In this document: positions 1-11,723 of the stretch, piece by piece
Position numbering within the stretch: position 1 is the first letter of the stretch
How the letters are laid out: each line of letters starts with the position of its first letter
From: Tetrapyrgos nigripes
Taxonomy: Eukaryota > Basidiomycota > Agaricomycetes > Agaricales > Campanellaceae
Length of the DNA stretch: 64,000 bases
Reading direction: 5' to 3'
NCBI GenBank assembly: GCA_013368315.1
Contig: JAACJM010000048.1
Location: forward strand, 62,001-126,000
Notes under the pieces: generated by a model
Told to the model about the DNA's origin: nothing
The model's database searches: none
The model's input: the letters and a program-made list of their open reading frames with translations, nothing else
Program-made: the position numbers and the translations under genes

Positions 1-171
1 TATACGCTACTGTAGTGGGCAGCTACAGCAGGAGACGACCATTCCTGGTTTTTCGCCTGTGTTCAGGCGTCGGAATGGTGTAAAAATGGCAACCGAATCA
101 CTCACCTGCGATTAACTTAGTGTAAACAATCCTTTAAACAACAAAAAACAGGAGAACAGTATGAAATGAGT

Positions 172-261
172 GGGGGTACCGCGGATCGAACGCGGGACCT
201 TCAGAAATCACTGCTTATGGAACACTTCAGTCTGCTGCTCTCCCAGCTGAGCTATACCCCC
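172..261 (-). tRNA. tRNA-Phe (GAA) with an intron
   Basis: On the minus strand the acceptor arms GGGGGTA and TACCCCC pair over all seven positions. The D arm GCTC...GAGC and the T arm CCGCG-TTCGATC-CGCGG are both present. The anticodon loop reads CTGAAG, giving anticodon GAA (phenylalanine). About 18 bases (TGTTCCATAAGCAGTGAT) interrupt the loop directly after position 37, the usual place for a nuclear tRNA intron. The outermost anticodon-stem pair is a G-A mismatch. The flanks show no other gene. Confidence 0.95.
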
Positions 262-432
262 ATAATATTGCAAGGAAAGGTATAAGTATACATCCAGCTT
301 CTACACCGCTTCTACAACACTCAAAAAACAATTCCTTCATCAGCATTTGCGGGAAGACATGAAGGCATGATGCTATTGTTTGGTTGTGTCAATTCCCGTC
401 CTCTCACTTACACCCTCACAACGCCAGTTCAA

Positions 433-1279
433 ATGTCGGACAAGAAGTGGATCTCTTGGTGGTTCGCTTTCAGTGCGGTGGTCATGTCCTGGGATTCTGG
501 CTATCTTCTGCTAAGGTGTGTTGGTCAGTATCTGTTTCTATGCTTGAATGCTGACCTTGGTAGACCTCGTTCAATGGCCGGAGGAGATCTTTACTGGTTG
601 TGGAAACCTTATACGTTCTACGAACAAGTCGATTATGTCAGTATCTTATCGTGGCGCAACTGCAATCAGACGATTCCAATCGTATCGTTAACGCCTTTCT
701 GTACTGCAGGTGTATAGCGTCCAGGCTTATGAGAATGGAGAAGGCTTTGCTGGGGCTCAAGGTAGGTCCGGCGCTGCTTCTGAGTATTTTGGTCTTCTGA
801 CGGAAATCGGCCTCGTTTCATCCTCATAGCCGTCATGAATCTCATAGAGAACTTCGTTGGTGTGAGTTTGCGCTCCCAATCCACTTTACCCAACTTTGGC
901 CCAATCCTAACTGCTTTTCTCCGCTCCTAGCTCTCATATGTCTTCGCGACACACATATCGAAATCAGACCTCGCACCTCTCATTGGATACAGCGCCGCCA
1001 CCATGACGACGGCAAAAACCATTCTATACGTAGCTCAGGAACTTTTCTGCGGTTTCTGCGCCGTTGGGCATAACGAACTATCTGTAATCGTGAAATACTG
1101 GGCTGTTCCTAACTTGTGCGTTACCGTTTGGCTTATTTGTTGTCTTTCAACGGACTGACCCTAACTCTGACTGGTACAGACTGTGGTTCACCGTGGCGTG
1201 CCTAATCATGTACACCCTCGGGAAGGACATCTCCTTGAGTTTGCGAAGAAACAAGGCTGCCGCAAACAAGCTCGAGTAA
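433..1279 (+). CDS. EXPERA / emopamil-binding-protein family (sterol isomerase-like)
   Basis: Six exons join in one frame: 433-515, 564-636, 710-761, 830-861, 931-1115 and 1180-1279, giving about 174 residues. All introns are short GT-AG introns. The protein starts MSDKKWISWWFAFSAVVMSW (first membrane span). It continues with a DYVYSVQAYENGEGFAGAQ stretch and an ENFVG motif, and ends with a PNLLWFTVACLIMY membrane segment and a basic tail. This layout matches the four-helix EXPERA domain of EBP (delta8-delta7 sterol isomerase) and EBP-like proteins of the endoplasmic reticulum. The length fits EBP-like proteins (about 170-220 residues). Whether it isomerises sterols or is a non-catalytic EBP-like member cannot be told by eye. 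An upstream in-frame ATG at 367 exists, but 433 starts where family similarity begins. Confidence 0.8.
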
Positions 1280-4200
1280 TCGTCCACCAGTAATTACTTT
1301 ACTTTCTTTCTCGTCTTCTTCCGCTATGCTACATAGATAACTATTAACAAATGTAAACATAGACTCGACTTAGCGCTTAGCTATGAATCATGATTCAAGT
1401 ATAACAAATCGTCAATCTCCTTTTTGTCCGCTTGCTGGCACAATGCTTTGTGGAGATAGTAAGAGCTCTTTACGGGAGTTCGCTTTCGAGATGCCAAGGT
1501 ATGTATTTCGCGTGTTGGTTGGACTGATTTTGACTGTGTAGAATCTAGAACAAAGTGCAAAAATAAAGACAGAAACGAACTCCGAAGAGGCCAATTACAC
1601 CCAAAGATTTACAACGCAGCTTTAAGTGTACAGCCCACACGAAATCCCCTAGTAAAAGGCGAGGGGATTGTTAGTTTGTAGGTTGCACTGCCGCTGTAAC
1701 AATAGCTTAGGGATACACTGATGCCGTTAACGATTTTGATTGTGCAGAGCTCGCGGGGTTTTCTCATCTCCTTTGCCTAAGCGAGCATGCCATGATTAGT
1801 ACTACTCGACAATCATCAATTAATCATCCACTGTCGGTCCAAGGTATCAGAGGGTACCAGTCTCATTCTCACTATGCCATCTCCTTCAAACGACTCTGAC
1901 AGCAGCATCATTTGTTACAGCAAAGGTATAATGGGGCCGCCACATTCTGGATCGGAGTGTTGCGAGGTGAAAACATGACTTCGACGCGTCACGATTCACG
2001 ATATCATTATGGGCATACATGTATGGTGCGCATGTGCGCGACATCTTTCAAAAATGGGAGAAATAAGAGAATAATCATAATAAAGATTTGCAGGAGAGGC
2101 AATTAGGTATGGAGAAAAGATCACGGCTAAGGAGGTTTAACATACTACTCATGACTGTTTCGCAAAGCTCGATTCACCATATACGCGCCAAGAACTCTGT
2201 GTTGGACCGGGAAGCTCGATGGGAGCCCGGGACATGCGGGTACCTGGTATTGGAGGATTGGACTCCCCATAGACACGCCAAGGAGAATCCTTCCATTGGA
2301 TATCCTTTGGAATAGGTACCTCAACCGTCGACTTACGTGAGAGAGGGTGAATGATCGGATTCAAACTTCTCCTGACGGCTGTAGCTTTTTTCGACTCTTG
2401 TTTCTTCTGACTGTTGAGAATTAAAAACCGTTGTAAGCAGCCTGACAGGTTTGTATTGGAGATGGATTATACTGACCGATATTTTCTCTGCGCCTCTGCT
2501 CGCTTGCTTAGAGGTTTGTCGTTCAAGCTTAGAGGCGTAGAAACAGTAGGGATATCAAAAACTTTCTGTAGGGGCTTTATTCACGATCAGGTCACACCGT
2601 ACGCAGTATAAAAGGCTACCTCAAATGCTCACCGGACCCTCTACTTGCTGCATTTGGAATTCGTTAGTTGGATAAGCCCGAGTGGCAACGGTAGGATTAT
2701 TGCTAGACTGCTATTTTTATTCGTCTGCACGTAAAATAATAGGTGAGTTCCAAGTGCTCACATCTCCCTCTTCTCGCTGCTCTTGAGGCTCCTGCGGGTT
2801 ACTATGAGTATTAGCAGGAGCAGTATCCGTAGTCTGTCATGACAGCGGCATAAATTTTCAACAACAAAGGGCTGTTTCATTTGGGGATACTCACCGAACC
2901 CTCTGCTGGCTCAATTGGAGGCTCGGGTGATGCAGAAGCAGAATCGTCAATATCAGTCTGCTGCTAAACCATGAATGACCCCAATATTTATAAAAAAGAC
3001 TTTCCAGCGCTCACCGGTTTCGACATGATGGTAAATGATCAAGAGGCAGTGGAGATAAGGAAATTCTCACGTTATTGCTGGTGTGCCGCTTGCATGCCGT
3101 TTCACAGGCCTTCGACGCTGCAACCTTTGTTCATTGTCTTTCTCCCGTCTTTGCCACCCGCCCTGACTCCTACTGAGGCTCAGCATCTGTTTACCCCCAG
3201 GAAGCTTCCATAAATTTGTTTACTTGCCCGTATGACTATTGCTGGATTCAATCGATCGCGCGACTACTGTGCGCGAATAGGAGCTATTGAACTTGGCATC
3301 GCTCGACAGGCTACAGCAGACGACGACAAGCAGACACGTTGGAACTGTCAGTGGCTGTCTATCTTAACCTGTCTGATAAGACATCCTTACAGTGTTCCTA
3401 GAGAATCGATCTGAGCGTATACTCTAGTATCGCTGAGCAAGTTCCGATCCATACACGCCACATTCCACGTTAATTTCCAGTGAACTGCTGCAGTCTATTT
3501 GCTTATCGTGTTGTCAATCTGAACACAGGTTCAAATTGAGGAAGGCGGTCTCAGAAGAGCTTGCGCGTGTCTCCGGCATGGAGGTAGCGTGGTAGCCACC
3601 TGCCAGTCAATTGTTCGTCCCGTTTAGTAATTTGCGAAGACGGAACTACCAACCTCTCGTATCGTGTTCATCGTGAGTCTGACAGTGCTCACTTTATTAC
3701 CTGCTTGAATAGATTCATACTTTTGAACAATTTTGGGTGGGTAAGACTTCGAGAACCTACCAGCGGCGACATTGTACAAGTTCGACCTTGAAGCTGTCAG
3801 TGGAAACTACCAGAATATACTACTGAACGATCTCGGGCTAAAGAACACTTTTGCTCGCCAAATCTCTATTGACGGATACAAAGTTGAATGCAGTACTATC
3901 CCTGCTCCAACATATATTTCCTGTCCGGATCCTGATCGATGTTTATGGATAGCGAATATTTGCCAAAGAATTGGTTGACAGGCTGATATGAGAGTGTATC
4001 CATCATGATGCAAGTCCCATCCCGAATTGAATCCTAAGCCTTGAGGCGAGTATACATACTCCACGTTTCTTTGAGTAGAAAATACGTCGATATGTCTAGA
4101 TTGTACCTAACTTGTCTAAAGCTTGTCGTCTCTATTGATCATGGTTAAGGATCTGGCAGGATAATAACAACGTGGTGGAGGCAGGGATAAAATTGATACG

Positions 4201-4319
4201 CTCAACCCATACGATGGAAAAGTTGCGGAAAGGGGACAATGCCGAGATCAGATACGTCATGCTAATTTCTAATGATGCATATATTCTCATCCATTCTGTC
4301 AAGTTGCTCCATTCCAAAG
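1280..4319. other. gene-poor interval
   Basis: No convincing gene was found in these 3 kb; open frames are all under about 85 codons and show no family motif. Two copies of a roughly 23-bp segment (ending CGCCAAG) lie about 110 bp apart near 2170 and 2265. On the minus strand several short acidic, Pro/Gln-rich frames end at GTGAG-type donors near 2620, 2757, 2890 and 3015, which could be mini-exons of an unrecognised gene. Confidence 0.5.
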
Positions 4320-4784
4320 ATGCCCAACGACCTCCAAATCCACCTACACTCTCCCTCAGCACACATCATAGGGACTCCATTTCAATTCGATTCTTCCCCA
4401 TACGAGTATCCTTTCCCTACTTCTCAGGCATCCTCCTCCTCATCGACCGCGACGTCGACATCCTCTATTCCGTCTCTTGTCGTCAGCCCCATTCAATTCT
4501 CATCATCCTCGTACATCCCACCCGTATCCCTCTCCAAATTCACCCCAACCCATCCTAAGCTCCGTCCAGCAAGCCCACCACCAGTTCCACCTACATTGCT
4601 CCAGAAGAGCCGGCAGTGGAGCACGAGCACAGATTCGTTGCGGGTGGACAGCAAGAGTGGTACCTCCAAAGGCTTGGGCGCGACGCCGAAGAAGGATGAT
4701 GGTGGAAGGAGACATTCGGTGGATGTTGGCTCCAACTACCGTGTACCGGAGGATCGTATACTATCATCACGTTCCGCACGATGA
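4320..4784 (+). CDS. hypothetical Ser/Pro-rich low-complexity protein
   Basis: An open frame of about 154 residues starts MPNDLQIHLHSPSAHIIGT. It is rich in Ser, Pro and Thr, with a run of serines near residues 38-46 and a basic stretch GATPKKDDGGRRHSVDVGS near the end. No enzyme motif or membrane segment is visible, so most of it is probably disordered; the RRHSVD stretch resembles a phosphorylation site. The start is the second in-frame ATG (the first is at 4272), chosen because the preceding residues look unlike the rest. The true gene may continue through introns into downstream exons (a candidate coding patch lies near 5010-5140). Function unknown. Confidence 0.45.
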   Translation: MPNDLQIHLHSPSAHIIGTPFQFDSSPYEYPFPTSQASSSSSTATSTSSIPSLVVSPIQFSSSSYIPPVSLSKFTPTHPKLRPASPPPVPPTLLQKSRQWSTSTDSLRVDSKSGTSKGLGATPKKDDGGRRHSVDVGSNYRVPEDRILSSRSAR

Positions 4785-6389
4785 ATCGTGCATCCCATGC
4801 GTCGAAGTTTCGTCAGGCCACATGCAGTAGGATGGCTGAAGAGAGGTGACATTGAGCGGTGCTCTCTGTATCCAAGTTTACGCTCTGGATTAGGGGAAGG
4901 AACAGCACCATATGTAAACGAGTTTTGTCGGGTCCCACCGTAGTTACGTTTGTATCGTGCGGGTCAATCTTCCACTCCTTGCGTCTCGGTGCTCTCAGCA
5001 GTCTCAAGAACTCGGGAAGCACTTCTGCTCCCTAGGAAGGGTGCCTTTCTCCGAGCGAATTCCGGCACGCACCACCACCGCGCTGGTCCTTTCGCTTCTT
5101 CTTTCCCCACTATAGGCCAATGCTTTGGCTTCTCTTAGTTCCGTTTTTTCCCCGTTCCTGACTCGGTGCTTCTATGTCATGCGAACCATGCGAATATCAT
5201 ACTGATACGTGTCTCCCATACAGTCACTTCCAAATTCGCAGGGCCGCCCAAAGGTCCTTCAAGCTTTGACCACCAATTGGTCGAGTCCAAGTGTATTCTT
5301 TTGCTTTGCCCGCCACCTCCGTCATAATGATCCAAGGTACCCATCATCCTGGTTCCGTATCCTCATACGAACCACTTACGCTATTCAATTTAGCACTAAT
5401 CCCAGATATGTATTTACGCCTCCCCGTCCGACTCCTTCCCGTCCTTATCAACTATCGGGTGAAGCTGTGAGTGTCGTCATTTTCTCGTCACTTTGCTCCT
5501 TCACTTCTCTCACACCGTCAAAAATCACCTTGCCGTTCAAATTTGACCCGTACCAGCCCGTACCAGTCCGTACCTGGATCACAAATGTAATCCCCTCAAG
5601 CTTATGCTTTCCAGAAGTACTTCTTACGATTGTTCTCAGTAGGGTTCAACCTTGGGGTTGGTCACACACCATGTTAATTACTATGTGCGCGGATTCTGGG
5701 CGACTTCATCTTCCTCCCGCTTTTCACAATCAGGACTTTATTCGTACAATAGGACAATGATATAGACGTGCATATTGTCTACATACTTATTTGCGGTAGC
5801 GTATAGTAACTGGATTCTTCGAAGGAGTATGTAGATATACAGACGCGGTATGTAGTTTAGTTTACGAGATGACGTCGACAAACGCAATGCACGAATACTT
5901 GCGTAGTGTTAGACTCTGGGGTTAACCCCAAAGTCGTGTTTGGACTTTCTTGCTTGATACGTATGTATGTGTATTGGAGCGAGATCGGAGTCGCTTGTTA
6001 ATACTACGTGTACACTTTTCAAATTCGTTGCTCGGATGATGATTTTCTAACTGTAATTTTTAGGGGCTTCCAGCAGCACGTGAATTGAACGTGATCGTGT
6101 CTATTTTCAACTGTTTGCATACCTTGGCAGCTTTCTTCCTCCCATCATGCAAGCAGCAATGGATCTACACTGCCATTTGATTGGCCTCTTCCCTCAAAGG
6201 CCTCGAGACCAATGTTCCTAGTTTCATTGCTTACATTCAAATCAAGTTCATCACGTTTTCGAGGTACTCCCCAAATACTACCGCTTTCTATTGCGACCAC
6301 AGTCATCTGCATTGCACCTGCAGCTTCTTTAATCATGAGTCCGTGACGTCGCAACAAAACTCATCTAATTTTAGGCTCTATTTCACGCA
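4785..6389. other. interval without a confirmed gene
   Basis: A 183-codon open frame on the plus strand (5209-5760) starts at GTG, shows no recognisable domain, and carries a short triple repeat CCGTACCAG-like near 5547-5576. Part of this stretch could hold 3' exons of the preceding hypothetical gene, but nothing proves it. The last few hundred bases are upstream sequence of the first carboxylesterase. Confidence 0.4.
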
Positions 6390-6395
6390 TATAAA
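6390..6395 (+). promoter_or_regulatory. TATA box of carboxylesterase copy 1
   Basis: TATAAA lies 94 bases before the start codon of the first esterase. The other copies have TATAAATA 55-65 bases before their ATG. Copy 1 lacks the inverted repeat found above the TATA of copies 2-4. Confidence 0.5.
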
Positions 6396-6483
6396 CTTTG
6401 ACAGTCCTCGATGATACAAAGCTCTGAAACTTCCTGCGTCCTTTCCTCTGATTTACGCCGGTGCAGCGTCCCAGTGCTCTAGT

Positions 6484-8923
6484 ATGATGAAGACGACCGT
6501 GATTTTGCCCATCTTGGCTTCCTTGATCAGCGCTAACGCGCAGTCAAGTGGGCCTATAGTCAACACAAGCTCCGCGTCATTCCAAGGCACCTTCGACACT
6601 ACCACAAATGTTACAAATTTCTTCGGAATACGTTACGCTAGTCCTCCCATTGGTGGGCCTTTGCAGTCGAGAAACTGTCGCGTGTCTCTGAACTTCAACA
6701 TTGTTTTTAGGTGATTTGCGCTTCAGAGCTCCTCAGCCTCCACCTGCTATCAGCGGAGTTCAACAGGCAGATACGCGCCCACCTGAATGTTTCCAGGCTA
6801 GTCGTGGATTAAATCCTGTGAATCCCTTCGTGAATGGCACGGTGGAGAAGAGACAGACGGTCCAACAAACTGAAGATTGTTTATTCCTGAAGTAATTTGG
6901 GTTCGGCAAGACTAAATTGATGCTATGTTGACCTGTGATCGTAGCGTCCACATTCCTGGCTCGTCTGTATCAAAGCAACCCCTACCGGTAGTCGTTTGGA
7001 TTCACGGCGGAGGGTGAGTTTCTTCTGTAACATGATTGCGAGACGCTCCGTTCTGATTTTGACGATGGGACTCGATAGCTATGTTGGCGGGAGTGCTTCT
7101 GTTTTCCCTGGCTCCGATCTCATCCATGAAGCAGACAGTGGGGTGATAGCGGTCACCATCCAGTATAGACTCGGTGTCTTTGGTGCGTCTGATCTGTGGC
7201 GCATCATGATGTTAGTGTGCTAAATCCAAATCTGCCTCTACCAGGTTTTCTGTCAGGTCAGAAAGTAAAGGATGATGGCGCTTTGAACGCTGGGTTGCGT
7301 GAGTTTTCAGTTCCCAAAACGTTTCCTAATTGATGACATGGAAGACCATCATCCTTTGAAGTTGATCAACATATAGCGTTTCGATGGGTACATGAACACG
7401 TATGTTAGCTTCAGGGCTCATAATCGGACCTTGAACTGACCAAGCCATGCGAACAGATCTCGAGTTTTGGCGGAGACAATGAAAAGATAACTATATGGGG
7501 CGAGAGTGCAGGTAAGAAAATCTTGTAGAAAGATGACAATCGGCGCTCATGGATCATCTTAGGTGCTGGGTCAGTGTTGCAACACGGTTGGTTGGTTCTG
7601 TCATGAATGTAAACTGACGCTAATGATAACCTGATAGTAATTGCACAAAATGGCCAGACGCGTCCACAGCTCTTCAGAGCAGCTATGACAAGTTCAACAT
7701 TCTTACCTTCGCAGTATAACTTCAATGACCGGATCCCCGAGGTAAGGTGAATTGCAACAATAGCCCAGGACGATTTCAAGCAATTTTCAACGATAGGCTG
7801 TGTTCGGCGAGGTTGTTGCTATGACAAAGTAAGTGAGCTTGAATCGGGGGTTCTTCAGACTATTCATGGAGTCTGCAGCTGTTCTTCCGCTCAGGACACT
7901 CTATCTTGCCTTCGAGCCGTAGATGCAAATACGCTGGAAGCGGCCAACACCAATATTTCGATGAATGGTTTCTTTGGAACATTCCTCTTCGTGCCGGTGG
8001 TGGACGGAAGTTTCATTACTCAACGTGCAACAGAGGCGTTGAGACAACGCAAAGTCAACGGGGTGAGTTCTTTTTGGTGTGTACAGTGTAATGTATTTGT
8101 CACCGGCTGATCTACATATAGCAAGCACTCCTCTCGGTAACCAATACGAATGAAGGAGTCAGTTTTGTGAATCAGACCAATCTCGGCGTAGAAGCTGCAA
8201 CATATGCTGTGACGTTATTCCCAAACTTTGGGGCGGTACAGGAACAAGAGGTGGCCAGGATTTATGCTGGATTGGGGTCTCCGTTGAACCAGGCCAATCG
8301 CATAATGGGGGAATGTAGGTCTGATTTCATGATTGACATCTCGGATGTATAGATTTACCTTCGATAGCGATATTTATCTGCCCGACATACTTCCTTCTGA
8401 ACGCTTTCGCTGGCAATGGATTCAAGGTGCGTCTTTTCTTCTTTTCTTGATCTCCCCAAAATCTTTACTACTCATCTATCAGGGGGAGTTCGCACTACCT
8501 CCTGCTACGCACGGGATGGATGTTGCATACTATTTCCCAAAGTAAGAGATGTTCCTAGCTTTCCCTTCACCGTTTGCTGACAACATCGGTCGGCTAGTAA
8601 TGCACGACCTTCTTTTCAGAATCCAGACTTTCTCAAAGCCTTCTCGGGAGTATTCATGGACTTCGTCATCTCCCTGGATCCCAATGTCAAAGTTGATCCT
8701 ACGAATATCACACCGCGATGGAGCAAGTTCAACGTGGGTAATACGGAGATGGTGTTCAACAGGACAGAAGATAGTACTGCGGCGGTTATTCACACTACCA
8801 CCACAGATCCCAAACTACTGGAGAGGTGCAAGTAAGTACTGACGATCCATTGAACGGTAGTAGCTGTGCTGATTTGTGCGGTGAAGTTTCTGGGACAGCG
8901 TTGGGGCGCTGACTGGACAGTGA
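6484..8923 (+). CDS. secreted type-B carboxylesterase/lipase, copy 1
   Basis: A multi-exon gene of the alpha/beta-hydrolase carboxylesterase family (PF00135-type), likely secreted and acting on carboxylic esters or lipids. A signal peptide (MMKTTVILPILASLISANAQ) is followed by FFGIRYASPPIG-DLRFRAPQ, the EDCLFLNV signature, the oxyanion-hole HGGG, the nucleophile elbow GESAG (split by an intron after GCAG near 7512), the acidic residue in NTNEGV and the catalytic His in PPATHGMD. It ends NFWDSVGALTGQ before TGA at 8921-8923, after a last intron 8836-8886. Length is about 545 residues, usual for the family. It is the most divergent array member and keeps a GT donor at 7742 where copies 2-4 have GC. 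No lesion was seen. Confidence 0.9.
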
Positions 8924-11600
8924 TTATGACCGATTTCATAGCGAGAAATTGATCCAGGCAAAAAGAAAACGAACTTGATTCGAAGTTACATCACCTAATG
9001 CGCGAGTCAGATAAGACTCCACAGCCGTTAACCTCGTTCCTTATTATTTTTCTCCTCAATGAAAGCACCTCGTTCCAATTCCTTGTCCGAACTTGGGACT
9101 GGCCTCCTCCCAGGTCCGATTTTTGTCCGAACTGGGGTACCGGCCTATAAAATCGAAAAGATCCAGAAAAAAATTCCGAAGCACGTTCCGCGCGTCTCTG
9201 AGCCTTTCCAGCAAAAAATCTAGTAGAAAGTATGTAATTTACATGGAATATCTACGTTTTCTATTTGTCCATCTCTTCATCTTTTCAATTTCCTCTTTAT
9301 TGCGCACCCGAAAATCGGCCATGACCTTTTCAACGCTGAAGCACTCTCGAAGTACCTTGAATGTCTTCAGGTCAGCAGCATTCAAGAAGGTAGACAAGTC
9401 GTAATGTGTTTTGAAAAAATGTATTTAATTTACAGTAGTGTCTACGCCTCAGGCTGACCTCTTAAAGGAACGATGAAACCCGATGAAACCTTCAAGTTAC
9501 CCCGGAACTAGTCTCGTGAAACCAGACTGACCATGCACACTATACGGTGTGTATGGAACTGAGGACCGCGGGACATCGTATATTTTTTGCGGGACATTTT
9601 CGCGGGATGGGATATCAGGCAGGACATCCCATGAGACTCTACCTACGCGGGACAGATGGAGGAGGAGTTTATTACGGGGCATGGGTCCAAGAACTGAAAC
9701 GCCGGTTTCCAGGAAGTACCTCAACCAGGCTGAGAGAACCAAGAGAAAGATCTACTTCCTCAAATACAGAAAGGAGCCAAACTCGTCTGGTACTTATACT
9801 GTAGAATCTAGGTACCGAACAAGATGTGTTCGTCCATACCTATCGGATGCGCGGAATGTAAGGCATCGGAAAGCACTCACCAATGTGCTTTGTGGCAATC
9901 ATATCCCGTTGGCTGTGGAACGCCTCCGCTGGACCGATAACCACAGAAGACCGGTGCCACGCAGCCGTCGGGTCTGTCGATTTGCTATCGAAGATCCTGA
10001 ACACGCCCTATAACAATGTCAATACAAGCCTTTGACTCAGCTACGCGACGAGTACATGCTAGCATACCGCCAATCGTTCCCTTACGGTCCTCAACAGATA
10101 ATCAACGGAAGCCAAGGTCTTGTTAGGCCATCCCTTCTCCTTTCGACCCTTATTCCCCTTCACTGCAAAGTATGTCTACGAAGTGATACAGATATTTCGC
10201 AATACCAATCTCAGATTCTGAATGAACTCGGCTCCCGATAGTGGCGTAGGCGGACACTGACGTAGAGGCTACTGATCTCCCTTCGTTAGCCACATCAGAA
10301 TCCAGGGGACGCAAGCGTAATTTATCTGTAAATATAATATATGTACTATCGTGTAGTAATATCTCGTAGATTACGCTGCGATGCTTCCCGGACCCGGTGC
10401 ATCGTACTGTATCTTAGTCCAAAGCCGGTAATACACTCCTCCTCCTCCTCTTCCTCCTAATTTGATCCCAATGTAAGCAACAGTACATCCTTCACGACTC
10501 AAGGGCCGCCGTAGATCTGAATGATGGTAGCAAGCCAAGCCGAATACAGGAATACACGTTGATGGAAAACGTGGGACAGCCGCCGGTGACGATGAAGTAA
10601 CTTGGCATTAACAAACTGCAGTTAGGGAGCTTAGGACGCGAGAACGCGGCTATTTGCAGCCCCGGTAGACAAACGCACTCGACGCCGCAACGCGTCTCTT
10701 CTTGCTTGCCTTCCTCATGGTCTCTATCCACGAATTTGTCGAAACGCTCAACAGGAAAGCAGTAGACACACACAAACTACTTCTCTCCCAAGTTGTCAGA
10801 AATAGCCTTATGCGAAAAGATCGGTGGGGCAGGGAGTCAGAAAAATGAAAAGTGATCAAATTCAAAATAACTAGATACCAAGGACGGCATCGAATCGATA
10901 GCCTTCACGGAGTTCATCAAGAAGTCCGGTGCATTCACCCAAACCGGAAAGCCTTACGCGAGCCCGAGGCCCCTGCATATCAGCCTCTTGACAAGACAGC
11001 TTTATGAACGACGAATACTGGGAAGACCTCACTGCAGGAGGTTGTTGTGAAGCATGGAGAAGCCGTCGACGATGAACCTGGGGACTTCGAATAGGATGTC
11101 CGGATGTCCCTGTGCACGTCAGGGATTATGAGACTCTTGTCGATGAAGGGGGCGGCTAGCTTAGTAAAACGCCCAGACAAGTTCTTTCTCCTCCGTCCGG
11201 TTCCGACTCTATTTCTCTCGGCGATCTCTCGCCAAACAGCCAACCTATGTACAACCGAACACCCCACACCTTCACACACACCATGAAACCCCACCACGAC
11301 CTTTCAGTTCGGGAAACAACTCAGTTAAACCAACGTGTGGACGAGGACAGCCTGTCCCGGAACGGGTACTATACCTGGTAGTTACATTTACCGGGGTAGC
11401 CTGCCTCGACGCCTTAGCCATAGGTCTGGCTGCTAGTCGTTAAATAAAGAGACAAAAAAACAAAAACAAAAAAAGAACCCATTATATCGGACCCGAGGAC
11501 CACATCGCAGGCGAGCACTTTGGAACTGAATTCAGCTGGTAAATTAGGCCTAAAGGAAATCAACCTACTGAGTTCAAGGCGGCTAGTGTCCCGATGTCTG
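8924..11600. other. spacer between esterase copies 1 and 2, degenerate duplicated DNA
   Basis: No complete gene was recognised. Segments near 9481-9670 and 10620-10860 reappear in shorter form at 15171-15250 and 15265-15480, in front of copy 3, so the spacer was duplicated with its gene. The open frame 9549-10013 (154 codons) is Arg-rich and motif-free and is not called as a gene. A frame near 10870-10980 reads plausibly as protein but was not identified. Confidence 0.5.
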
Positions 11601-11617
11601 TCATCGAGATGCAGGCT

Positions 11618-11671
11618 CGACATTCTGATTCCCATGAATGTCGAAAAATAGACTTTTAAGAAGTATAAATA
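11618..11671 (+). promoter_or_regulatory. promoter of esterase copy 2: inverted repeat plus TATA
   Basis: CGACATTC and GAATGTCG form an 8-bp inverted repeat with a 10-bp spacer (11618-11643), followed 20 bp later by TATAAATA (11664-11671) and the ATG at 11724. The arrangement is repeated before copies 3 and 4. A transcription-factor dimer site is inferred, not shown. Confidence 0.5.
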
Positions 11672-11723
11672 CGGCGGCCATTGTCCATCGCATCCTTTGG
11701 AGCCCTCGACACGGTCGTGCACG

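Noticed and set aside
1645..1672. AATCCCCT...AGGGGATT hairpin
   Set aside because: Would resemble a bacterial terminator, but the window is fungal and no gene ends here.
5209..5760. 183-codon plus-strand open frame
   Set aside because: Starts at GTG, no domain, Ser/Pro/Leu composition typical of chance frames; no splice or promoter support.
9549..10013. 154-codon Arg-rich open frame in the esterase spacer
   Set aside because: The paralogous stretch near 15190 does not keep the frame, so it is not under coding constraint.
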